Assembly (NCBI GenBank): GCA_030760725.1
Contig: JASWHV010000008.1
Coordinates: forward strand, 47,998,057 to 48,062,056
Reading direction: 5' to 3'
Source of the DNA: Neostapfia colusana
Lineage: Eukaryota; Streptophyta; Magnoliopsida; Poales; Poaceae
DNA length: 64,000 nucleotides
The notes under the pieces were generated by a model. It saw only the letters and a program-made list of their open reading frames with translations. It did no database searches and was not told where the DNA came from. The position numbers and the translations under genes are program-made. Of this stretch, positions 47,040 through 56,183 are shown one piece after another. Each line of letters begins with the position of its first letter. The stretch's first letter is position 1.

Positions 47040-47441
47040 TGTAACACCCCAAATTTTGATTCAAAACTCTAAACCATGTTCAGAGGGGAATTTAAAAATT
47101 TTTGGACGTGTTGCATGTTTTGCAAAAATTCAAATTCAAACTGGAATTCAAATTATACCCAAAACAGAAAAGAAATGGAAAAAGAAAAAGGAAAACGGGA
47201 AAAAACTGGCCAGTGGGCCGAAACCGCCAGCCGGCCCAGCAACCCCCGCGCCAGCCCGCCCCCGCGCGCGCCGCGCTGCCCCTCGCTGACGGGTGGGACC
47301 CACATGTCATCCCTAACCCCGCGACCCCGGACTCTCTCCCGCGCGCGCGATCGCAACCGATCGGGAAACCGCGTCCCGCAGCCGAATTCTGGACCCAGAG
47401 GACTCCAACTCGATCACAACAGACCCACCGCCCTCCCCGGC

Positions 47442-47448
47442 TATAAAA
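47442..47448 (+). promoter_or_regulatory. TATA box of F 5' LTR
   Basis: TATAAAA in a GC-rich context, about 400 bp into the LTR, with a transcribed-leader-like region behind it. The identical site in the 3' LTR is 56587-56593. Confidence 0.8.
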
Positions 47449-48905
47449 ACCCCCGATCCGATCAGTTTTTCCCACGCGATCGCCGATTTTCACTCCGGTG
47501 AGCACCGAGACTTCGCCGGTGAATTCTGGCCGATCTAAGCTCGGAAACTCTGATCTAACTCGCTGGTTTTGATCCACTGCCTCCGGGAAACTTTGCAGGT
47601 GCAGAAAACTCGGAGAGTTACGGTGTAAACGCAGCGCCGACGAGCTTCGCCGTGGTTTTTCCTCGGACCTCGCCGCCGATCACTTTCCAGGACCCCCGAG
47701 CTCGAGAAAACCCCCGAGGTGAGATCCCTGACCTCCCCTCTACCGATCTATGCCATAAGATCACAGTTCTAGGTAGAATTCTCGCGGATCCGAAACTTTC
47801 CGGCGAGATCGCCGCTTCCCGCCGCCGTGCGCCGCCGGCAGCGCCGCCCGTGTTCGATCAGAGCGACGTGGCCGCTTGTGCGCCGTTTATTTTAAATCGC
47901 ACGGTAGACTTTAAAACCCCGTGTACCGGTTCGATGTTATAATCTCAGCCGTCGGTTTAAAATCGGACGGTCCACGTCGACCCCGCGTTATAAAGACTGG
48001 AATTCTTACGTGCTACCCCCTGGGGTTCTCTGGAATTGAGAGCTAGCCCCAGAAACTTCAGATCTAGCCCCTGGAACTCCAGAAAATCATGTAAATCCAT
48101 TTAAAAATCAGTTTTAACCCCTGGACTTAATAGAAATTAGGAAAAACACCTCTGATAAGTGTAGATAGACCCCTGGAAATTATGAAAATAAAATTATAGA
48201 CCCTGTAATGGGGTGAATTCATTATTTTAGCCTTGTTTAGTATTTAATTTAGAAAATTGAATATGTAACTAGTGTTTAAAAATTAAAAGGGGGACAAACA
48301 TAATTGTCAAAATTAATTAAAAACTTTCTCAGTACTTAGAAAACTTTGGAGTGAGATAAAAATATATTTTTGGGCTGAAATAAATCTGTTTTATCTATTA
48401 TTCACATTTAATAGTATAGGGACACATTTTTAAGTAAAGAATAGTTAAAGAAAAATAGGGAAAATAATTATGAAATAGTATACATCATAAGCCATGGTCA
48501 AAATATGATTTTAAATTATTTAGGACCAGAACCTAATCTGTTTAGGTGATGTGTATTACTAATTTAATAATAAATACACAATTATGCATAGGAATATAAA
48601 TCTGAAAATATAGCAACTAGTAAATGATAAATGGAGTTTCTAAAATACAAAGAATTCAGTTTAAGGTTGATAGAAATTGTGAAGGCACATTGTATGCAAG
48701 TATAAATGTGGACACAAAAGTAGGAAATCATATATACATGGTTAAAAGTGCATGCAAGCCACAACTTAACACACATAAAGTAACCACAACACATATAATG
48801 GTGAATGAATTTCATAAATGTGAATGTGTGGGTTGTATGAAGTGTAAGTGTGAATTATGTCTTATGGATTGTTGTTTTTCTTTTGCTATGTGTGATGGTA
48901 TGAAG

Positions 48906-50124
48906 TAGAACCTGTTGAAGAACAAGTTATTCATTTCCAAGACCAGGAATACCAATTTCAAGAGCAGCAAGAAGGAGGCAAGTGTCCTTGACCACTTTGA
49001 TCCTATGCTAGGATGTGTAGATAGAATTATTTGCATTGTCAAGTTAATTATGAAACCCATGCTAGGAAGTTTCCCTAGAATTGCATTACCTTGTTTCCTT
49101 GTAGCTTGGGTTGGGATTTATTTTACCATGTCATTTATTTACATGCATATGCTTAGCCATGCTTAGAATGGGATATTTGGGATATGAGATCATCAGTTTA
49201 TTATACCATACTCTTGAATGGGACATTGTGAGTTATGTAGAGGTAGGGATCAAGGCAAGTTGGATGTTTTGGTTGTGTGCTGGGTGCACGAGACTTGGGT
49301 TTGTGTTTAGTACTTGCCTGGATCCTAAGGATCGGTTCATGGAGCATGTAACCCGGCTTTACAGTGCCAACCACATGCTGAGATGGGGCAGCTTGGCCAA
49401 TTAATTAGGTGTATCCCCGGCGTAGTATGGGTGTGTTGGATGGTGCGGGGAATAGGTGTCAGCTGGACTACCATATGAACCGCAAGGCTCAAGAGGGGGC
49501 CACTGCAGCGGGGTTGGAGCCTCTTGTATGCTGTTAGGGGTGAAACCTCAGTGGGCCCACGCTCGTCGGGAATCCCTTTGTAAAGGCTTCGTAGTGATCT
49601 CTTGGCCACACACCTGGGAAGTGTGAATGTGGATCGTAGCCACTGGCATAATGGAGGTTCTTTTAGTCCACCCGGCAACGGGGGATGAAATCACTACTTG
49701 TGGGTACAGTGGTACAAACTCTGCAGAATAAAAACTGTCTTGACAGCCGTGCTCACGGTTAAGAGCGGCCTGGACTTATTCATGATTAGAGGATTGATGG
49801 TTTTGGAAGTTAAGCGGGGAGCTTAACATTGGAAATGATGTTATGGTCATTGGATTATGATAATGGGTTGGGAGATTGGGACCATTTCACCTGTGTAGTA
49901 ATGTAGGTGCTTAATAAGCTAAGGTGATAGGTATTAATTGCGTAGTGCTTTAACCATGAGTTCAACCTCTCCTTGTTATAGCCATGCATGATATGATTTT
50001 CCCACACTTGCTGAGTACCATTGGTACTCAACCTTGCATATTTGTTGGTTTATATTGCTGCTCAGGTCAAGATAATGAGGTGGCGTATAATGACCAAGAT
50101 TTTGGACCCGAGGAAGGATTTTAG
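48906..50124 (+). other. Exons 2 and 3 of the acidic LTR mini-ORF in F
   Basis: Exon 2 (48906-48977) begins after gtatgaag, is rich in Gln and Glu (FQEQQEGG end) and stops at GGAG|GCAAGT, a GC donor in phase 1. Exon 3 (50066-50124) begins after ttgctgctcag in phase 1, encodes a short acidic tail ending GPEEGF and stops with TAG. A phase-1 leader exon ending GAG|GTGAGA at 47718 is open in the matching frame but has no ATG behind the TATA box, so translation from its own AUG is not supported in this family. The 3' LTR keeps the same layout. Confidence 0.35.
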
Positions 50125-50376
50125 GTTCATGAAGACCCCCGGGCAACGCCTGTGATGGAGCCCTAAAAGAATAATATTCCGCTGCTAGTTTATTTACTTG
50201 TGATGAAGCATTAGTGTCCATTGAGACATTTGCGATGTAAGACTTATTTATATTCGACACCTGGCTTGTAATAAATGATGCTTCACTATTTGTCGTCACA
50301 TGTATGAGAAAATGATCCTGGCATACATGTGATATTCCCTTGGTTGTTTCTTCAGAAAAACCGGGTGTGACAGAGG

Positions 50377-50388
50377 TGGTATCAGAGC
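50377..50388 (+). other. Primer-binding site of F
   Basis: TGGTATCAGAGC, four bases after the LTR. Confidence 0.93.
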
Positions 50389-50588
50389 CAAGGTTGCCCG
50401 TAGGAACGTGGACCTAGATAGAAATGGACGTATTTAAGGGCCATATTTTCTTGAAAACTATTTTCCAAGGTGTGGGTGGAAAAGTGTTATTAAAGGAGTC
50501 ATTTTCTTCATCTTACCCCAACTTTCATTCAAAATAGGATTTTTGTTTGAGATTTTATCTAACCTAATTTTAAATTCTTTTGTTTTAG

Positions 50589-51368
50589 ATGGTTCGCATG
50601 ATTCGCACCGCTCGTAAGTCCACAGGAGGGAGAGTTCCCGTAGTTGCCCTTGCCGAAAGAGAGGAGAGTCGTCCAGTGACGTACCTTTCCTACAGATTGG
50701 CAGTAGGAGATTTGTTGCGCCGTCTTCGACGTATGCTCGAAGCCGCCGGCAATACGGGCAAGCTAATCATCCACTATAACTCCACCGGGACCATCCGTGA
50801 GAAGAGGGAAGAATGGAGTTCGGAGATGAGGATTATACACGAGAATCAGCTGCTTAAGATTCACCACTCTCTAGCTTGTCGAGCAACACAAGTTGACGCG
50901 GAGAAAGATGTCACTTGGGAGGCCATCACCTGCCAGAGTCACAACTATCGTCGCCACTTGGACAAATCTGAGTACATGTATGTCCTCCAACGTGAGAGTG
51001 GTACCACGGAGTACAAGTACCCACCGGTGCAGCAAGGGACTTCCCATGAGCACATGGACTTGTGCTTGGAGGATGCTGCTATGCTCAGCACTCGACTGCA
51101 GGAGTGTCGACAAGAGCTTCAGGATGTCCGAGACACCCTGAAGGAAACGGAGGCGTTGCTGCGAGCTTGCTTAAAGGCGAGAGAAAGATGAGATGGGAAT
51201 GAACTGTGTGTCACCGTGAGTGATCCATGGACTCCTGACTCCCCGGATCGCCGAGCAATCAGGCGTCGTCGCACTTCTCCACCAGCAGCCTCTCCACCCA
51301 AAGCCGAGTCAGAAGGTAGCCGAAATGAGGAGGAAGATCCCGAGGAGCCAGCTCAAGAGGACGAGTAG
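50589..51368 (+). pseudogene. ORF0 of F (260 codons with one in-frame TGA)
   Basis: The ATG directly follows tgttttag, a 3' splice-site-like sequence. The first 200 codons are open to a TGA at 51189-51191. The same frame then continues to TAG at 51366-51368 with a proline/arginine-rich and acidic tail (NEEEDPEEPAQEDE). The protein has a basic N-terminus and a helix (LLRRLRRMLEAAG, 42-54). Residues 76-133 (EWSSEMRIIHENQLL, ATQVDAEKDVTWEAI, SEYMYVL) match the pattern of the C and E ORF0 core. A coiled coil lies at about 158-198. It lies between leader and gag, in sense. Function unknown; RNA binding is a guess from the fold pattern. Confidence 0.75.
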
Positions 51369-51669
51369 TGTAGAGTCTTTCCCCTAGCTAGCAAGAGGTC
51401 GAGTAGTCGAGTCGTTACGTAGTTAATGGTGTGATAATGCTTGGTGTGTGACGTGAGTTGTGGAAGCCATGACCAATTGTCCACAGCCTCGTCTTCAGAT
51501 TGTTTTGCTTTGGTGTGTGAACCCACAGGAAATAATAGTACATTTATTTGGTGTGAGATATGAACCCTCGTAAAAGTATAACAAAGCCTCAACACTTCAA
51601 AGTACAAACAAATGAAAGTAGTAAGATGATACTAAATGATTTCAAATTGACATTGGTTGATTCTGCCAG
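51369..51669 (+). other. Spacer between ORF0 and gag of F
   Basis: About 300 bp without a gene. It ends gattctgccag immediately before the gag ATG. Confidence 0.75.
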
Positions 51670-53109
51670 ATGGCCGGAAGAGGAAAAGGACGTGCTGCCA
51701 ACCCCGCCAACAACAACGATGAGGCATGCAACCCTCATCTTTCTGAAGGCCAGGACCGGGGTGGTCGCTGTGAAGAAGTTGATCCTCTCCACCAAATGCT
51801 GGAGAATCAAAATCAGCTTATCCAGAACTTGACTCAAGTGGTGGCCAACTTGCATCAAGTTCCACCTCCACAAGCTGCACCACGCCAACCAAGGTTGAGT
51901 GAGTTTCTAGGAACTCAACCTCCGAAGTTTGCAAGTGCTGCTGAACCTCTGGAGGCAGATGATTGGCTGAAGACTATTGAAAGTAAGATGAGGATAATAC
52001 AGTGCCAAGGGTATGAAAGGGTGCTGTTTGCCTCTCATCAATTGAATGGACCTGCTGCTGATTGGTGGACCGCCTACGTGGCCGCCCATCATGACCCTGA
52101 GAACATCACTTGGGACGAGTTCAAGCGTAGCTTCCGCAACCATTACATCCCAAGAGGTGAACTCAAAAACAAGAGGAAGGAATTTTTGGGACTGCAGCAG
52201 GGAAACATGACGGTGAGGGAATACCTCACTAAATTTACTCAACTATCCCGTTATGCTCCACGAGACATAGAGACTGATGAGCAGAAACAAGATTGTTTCG
52301 TGGAAGGACTTACCGCAGAAATGCAGTGTGCAATGTCCTCAAATGAGTATGAAAGCTTTCAAAAGATGGTGGACAGAGCATTTGTGGTGGAAAGGAAGCT
52401 AAAGGCCCTGGAAAATGAGAATAAGAGGAAGGCGGGGTGGTCACATCAGGCCTCAGGGAGCAACACCCGCCCACGTATGATGCAACAACCTACGGGGCAG
52501 ACGAGCCGTGCTGCGGTACCCTATTCAGCACCAAGAGGGTACAACCCAAACTACAGGCCTCCCGCAGCACCAGCACAGCCGCAACGTCAGTTTGTGCAGC
52601 AGCCTCGCCCCGCATATCCACCTCGACCAGCAGTGCAAGGACCCCCGAACCAACCCCAAGACAACAAAGGCCAAGCACCTAAGGTTGGGGTGCAATGTTT
52701 TAGCTGTGGTGAAGTGGGGCACTATGCCCATAAGTGCCCGAAGAAGAAGCCTGCGCCGCCACAACAGCAGAATGTAGTGAGGGGACGGGTGAACCACGCC
52801 ACTATGGAGGAAGCACAAGAGGCGCCCGACGTGGTAGTTGGTAAGTTTCCTGCCAATTTACACCTTGCAACTCTGCTGTTTGATTCTGGTGCTACCCACT
52901 CGTTCATTGCTCAAGGGTTTGTTAAGAAGCATGACCTAGCAACCACACAAATGAACCATATGCTAGCCGTAAACTCTCCAGGTGGAGAAATAAGGACAAG
53001 ACAAGTGTGTCCCAAAGTGACCCTAGACATTAATGGGGTAGTATTTACTGCTAACCTCATAGTGATAGATTCACAAGGGATAGATATTATTTTGGGTATG
53101 GATTGGTGA
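51670..53109 (+). CDS. gag: gag-protease of F, 479 codons, frame lost just before RT
   Basis: Starts MAGRGKGRA directly after a 3' splice-site-like ctgccag. There is a helical region with ENQNQLIQNLTQ (45-56), a capsid-like part with EADDWL, AADWWTAY, RKEFLGLQQG and TQLSRYAPRD, a basic segment at about 250-275, and a Pro/Gln-rich stretch. The CCHC knuckle CFSCGEVGHYAHKC is at 343-356 and the protease motif LLFDSGATHSF at 402-412 (D405). It ends at GMDW-TGA (53107-53109). B and E continue MDWL in frame at this point, so one T is missing here (GGTGACC for GGTTGACC). All domain signatures are intact. The loss is either a mutation or an assembly error. Confidence 0.92.
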   Translation: MAGRGKGRAANPANNNDEACNPHLSEGQDRGGRCEEVDPLHQMLENQNQLIQNLTQVVANLHQVPPPQAAPRQPRLSEFLGTQPPKFASAAEPLEADDWLKTIESKMRIIQCQGYERVLFASHQLNGPAADWWTAYVAAHHDPENITWDEFKRSFRNHYIPRGELKNKRKEFLGLQQGNMTVREYLTKFTQLSRYAPRDIETDEQKQDCFVEGLTAEMQCAMSSNEYESFQKMVDRAFVVERKLKALENENKRKAGWSHQASGSNTRPRMMQQPTGQTSRAAVPYSAPRGYNPNYRPPAAPAQPQRQFVQQPRPAYPPRPAVQGPPNQPQDNKGQAPKVGVQCFSCGEVGHYAHKCPKKKPAPPQQQNVVRGRVNHATMEEAQEAPDVVVGKFPANLHLATLLFDSGATHSFIAQGFVKKHDLATTQMNHMLAVNSPGGEIRTRQVCPKVTLDINGVVFTANLIVIDSQGIDIILGMDW

Positions 53110-56100
53110 CCAAACATAAAGGAATCATCCATTGTTCGACCAGAACGGTGGAACTAACTCACCCCAATGGCACAAGAGTAAAGTTCATAACGATACACGA
53201 GCCTAGGAGGGACATTAAATTAAATCAAGTGGAAGTGAAAGTTGAGGAAATCAGGACTATCAGGGAATATCCAGATGTTTTTCCGGAGGAATTGCCAGGT
53301 ATGCCTCCCGACCGTGACGTGGAGTTCGCAATTGAGCTAGTACCGGGGACAGCCCCGATATACAAGAGACCTTATCGAATGGACTCCAAGCAGCTAGAAG
53401 AGCTCAAGGATCATTTACGAGAATTGACGGAGAAGGGGTATATTCGCCCTAGTTCCTCACCATGGGGAGCTCCGGTGATATTTGTGCCCAAGAAAGATGG
53501 AACCCAAAGGTTATGCGTGGATTACCGTGCCTTGAATGAGGTAACCATCAAAAACAAGTACCCATTACCCCGCATTGAAGACTTGTTTGATCAGTTGAGG
53601 GGAGCTTGTGTGTTCTCGAAAATTGATCTCAGGTCGGGGTACCACCAACTCAAGATAAGGCAATCTGATATTCCCAAGACAGCTTTCGTATCTCGGTACG
53701 GACTGTATGAATACACTGTCATGCCTTTCGGGCTAACCAATGCCCCGACATATTTCATGTATCTCATGAACAAGGTATTCATGGAATATCTGGACAAATT
53801 TGTGGTGGTTTTCATAGATGATATTCTCGTCTTCTCCAAAGATGAAGAAGAACATGAGAAACATCTAAGGTTGGTGTTGCAGAGGTTGAGAGAACACCAA
53901 CTATATGCCAAGTTGAGCAAGTGTGAGTTTTGGCTGAAGAGAGTTCTCTTTTTAGGACATATAATCTCGGAGGGAGGAATCTCCGTAGATCCCGCCAAAA
54001 TCGAGGATATCCAGAAGTGGAAGACCCCTGAAAATGTCGGGGAAGTTCGAAGCTTTTTGGGATTGGCTGGATACTATCGACGGTTTATTGAGGGATTCTC
54101 CAAGATCTCGAGACCTCTCACCAAACTGTTGGAAAAGGGAATCACATTCACCTGGATGCCACAGTGCGATACGAGCTTTCAGGAACTAAAGAAGAGATTG
54201 ACAACAGCCCCAGTGTTGGTTATGCCAGATATGCAGAAGAATTTCACAGTGTACTGCGATGCCTCTCGAAATGGGTTGGGATGTGTTCTCATGCAAGAAG
54301 GACATGTCGTGGCATATGCATCCCGGCAGCTTCGGAAGCACGAGAAGAACTATCCTACACATGACCTAGAACTAGCCGCAGTGGTACACGCGTTGAAAAT
54401 TTGGCGGCACTATTTGATGGGGAAGAGGACAGAGATATATACGGATCATAAGAGTTTGAAGTACATATTCACACAGCCAGATCTCAACCTCAGACAAAGG
54501 AGATGGTTAGAGCTAATCCATGACTTTGATATAGGCATCAACTATCATCCTGGGAAAGCAAACGTCGTGGCCGATGCTTTGAGTCGGAAAGTGCAGGTCA
54601 ATAAGTTGAGCTTGAAGGACATGCCCGCAGAATTGAAGGACGAGGTTATAAGACTCAATCTATGTCTAGTAAATAGTGGTGAAGCCATCGCCATGGAAGT
54701 GGACTCCACACTCGAGCAAGACATACGCGAGGGCCAAAAGAATGATGAGAAGATACAAGAGATCAGACAACTCATTAAGGAAAATAAAGCTCCTGGTTTT
54801 AGAGAGGATGAACAAGGAACGGTGTGGCACGGGAAAAGGATCTGTGTGCCAGAAGTAAAGGAGATTCGTGAATTGATTTTGAAGGAGGCTCACGATTCCG
54901 ACTATTCCATTCATCCTGGGAGTACGAAGATGTACCAGGACCTCAAAGGCAGGTATTGGTGGTATGGCATGAAGCGAGATGTCGCGGAACATGTTGCCCT
55001 ATGTGACACATGTCAGTTGGTGAAAGCAGAACATCAACGACCCGCGGGATTATTGCAACCACTCAAAGTACCTGAATGGAAGTGGGAAGAAATCAGCATG
55101 GATTTTGTCGTGGGATTGCCTAGGACCCAATCCGGGTATGATTCAATATGGGTCATTATTGATAGGCTAACCAAGGTAGCTCATTTCATTCCGGTGAAAG
55201 AAAGCTACAGCGGATCCAAATTGGCAGAATTGTACATGTCAAGGATTGTTTGTTACCATGGAGTGCCAAAGAAGATTGTGTCGGATCGAGGGACACAGTT
55301 CACCTCGAGGTTTTGGCAAAAGTTGCATGAAACCATGGGAACCCATCTGAATTTCAGCTCTGCCTATCATCCCCAAACTGACGGGCAGACGGAGAGAACC
55401 AATCAGATCCTTGAAGATATGTTAAGGGCATGTGCACTCAAAAACAATAGGAGTTGGGACAAGAACCTACCGTATGCGGAGTTTTCCTATAACAACAGCT
55501 ATCAAGCTAGTATGAAAATGTCACCGTTTGAAGCTTTGTATGGAAGGAAGTGCAGAACTCCCCTATTTTGGAACCAAACAGGAGAAAGTAAAGTGTTTGG
55601 TCCAGAAGTGCTACAAGAAGCCGAAGCGAAGGTGAGGGAGATTCGCAACAACTTGAGGATAGCACAAACACGCCAGAAGAGTTATGCTGATGTACGAAGA
55701 AGAGAACTCATTTTCAACGTGGGAGACTATGTTTATCTCAAGGTGTCCCCTATCAGAGGACTTCGTCGGTTCAAGGTAAAAGGGAAGTTGTCACCTCGAT
55801 ACATCGGACCCTTTCAAGTTTTGGAAAGAAAAGGTGAAGTGGCGTACCAGCTAGAGTTACTGGTGCATCTATCGGACGTGCACGATGTATTTCATGTGTC
55901 ACAACTCAAGAAATGTCTGAGGACGCCTGAAGAGGTGTTACCCATGAATGAAGTGGATGTAGCTGAAGATTTGTCTTATGCCGAGCAACCATACAAGATT
56001 TTGGAGACGATGGAACGCCTCACCAGAAATAAAAGAATCCGGATGTGCAAGGTGCAGTGGAAGCATCACTCAGAAGAGGAAGCCACCTGGGAACGGGAAG

Positions 56101-56138
56101 ATGAGCTTAAGGCACAATTTCCGGAATTGTTTTCTTAG
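53103..56138 (+). CDS. pol: pol of F: RT, RNase H, integrase, chromodomain-like tail (1011 codons)
   Basis: This overlaps the end of gag-protease by 7 bases in another frame and has no start ATG of its own, so it is the displaced remainder of the polyprotein. RT has D175 (FSKIDL) and D239-D240 (FIDD). RNase H has D386, E423, D448 and D491. Integrase has H597, H604, C634, C637 and the D667, D728, E764 triad with 35 residues between the last two. The final ~50 residues (EQPYKILETMERL, CKVQWKHH, EATWERED) are chromodomain-like. No stop occurs over the whole length and every catalytic residue is present, the only such pol in the window. Confidence 0.95.
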   Translation: MVTKHKGIIHCSTRTVELTHPNGTRVKFITIHEPRRDIKLNQVEVKVEEIRTIREYPDVFPEELPGMPPDRDVEFAIELVPGTAPIYKRPYRMDSKQLEELKDHLRELTEKGYIRPSSSPWGAPVIFVPKKDGTQRLCVDYRALNEVTIKNKYPLPRIEDLFDQLRGACVFSKIDLRSGYHQLKIRQSDIPKTAFVSRYGLYEYTVMPFGLTNAPTYFMYLMNKVFMEYLDKFVVVFIDDILVFSKDEEEHEKHLRLVLQRLREHQLYAKLSKCEFWLKRVLFLGHIISEGGISVDPAKIEDIQKWKTPENVGEVRSFLGLAGYYRRFIEGFSKISRPLTKLLEKGITFTWMPQCDTSFQELKKRLTTAPVLVMPDMQKNFTVYCDASRNGLGCVLMQEGHVVAYASRQLRKHEKNYPTHDLELAAVVHALKIWRHYLMGKRTEIYTDHKSLKYIFTQPDLNLRQRRWLELIHDFDIGINYHPGKANVVADALSRKVQVNKLSLKDMPAELKDEVIRLNLCLVNSGEAIAMEVDSTLEQDIREGQKNDEKIQEIRQLIKENKAPGFREDEQGTVWHGKRICVPEVKEIRELILKEAHDSDYSIHPGSTKMYQDLKGRYWWYGMKRDVAEHVALCDTCQLVKAEHQRPAGLLQPLKVPEWKWEEISMDFVVGLPRTQSGYDSIWVIIDRLTKVAHFIPVKESYSGSKLAELYMSRIVCYHGVPKKIVSDRGTQFTSRFWQKLHETMGTHLNFSSAYHPQTDGQTERTNQILEDMLRACALKNNRSWDKNLPYAEFSYNNSYQASMKMSPFEALYGRKCRTPLFWNQTGESKVFGPEVLQEAEAKVREIRNNLRIAQTRQKSYADVRRRELIFNVGDYVYLKVSPIRGLRRFKVKGKLSPRYIGPFQVLERKGEVAYQLELLVHLSDVHDVFHVSQLKKCLRTPEEVLPMNEVDVAEDLSYAEQPYKILETMERLTRNKRIRMCKVQWKHHSEEEATWEREDELKAQFPELFS

Positions 56139-56145
56139 AAACACT

Positions 56146-56182
56146 AATCTCGAGGACGAGATTTCTTTTAAGGGGGGTAGAG
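56146..56182 (+). other. Stem-loop and polypurine tract of F
   Basis: Inverted repeat AATCTCG-agga-CGAGATT (56146-56163), then aaggggggtagag (56170-56182), then the LTR TGTAACACC. Confidence 0.9.
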
Positions 56183-56183
56183 C

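Larger units (their letters stand above)
47040..50372 (+). repeat. 5' LTR of F (3333 bp)
   Basis: TGTAACACCCC to GGGTGTGACA, followed by the PBS. TATAAAA is at 47442-47448. A leader exon-like block ends cccccgag|gtgaga at 47718. Mini-ORF exon 2 is 48906-48977, exon 3 is 50066-50124, and the palindrome is 50012-50030. The middle (48000-48900) is AT-rich and empty. Confidence 0.95.

Noticed and set aside
47076..47577. Frames of 110-160 codons at the start of the F LTRs (also 56220-56683)
   Set aside because: They lie upstream of or across the TATA box in U3 and are low-complexity Arg/Pro translations of GC-rich DNA.
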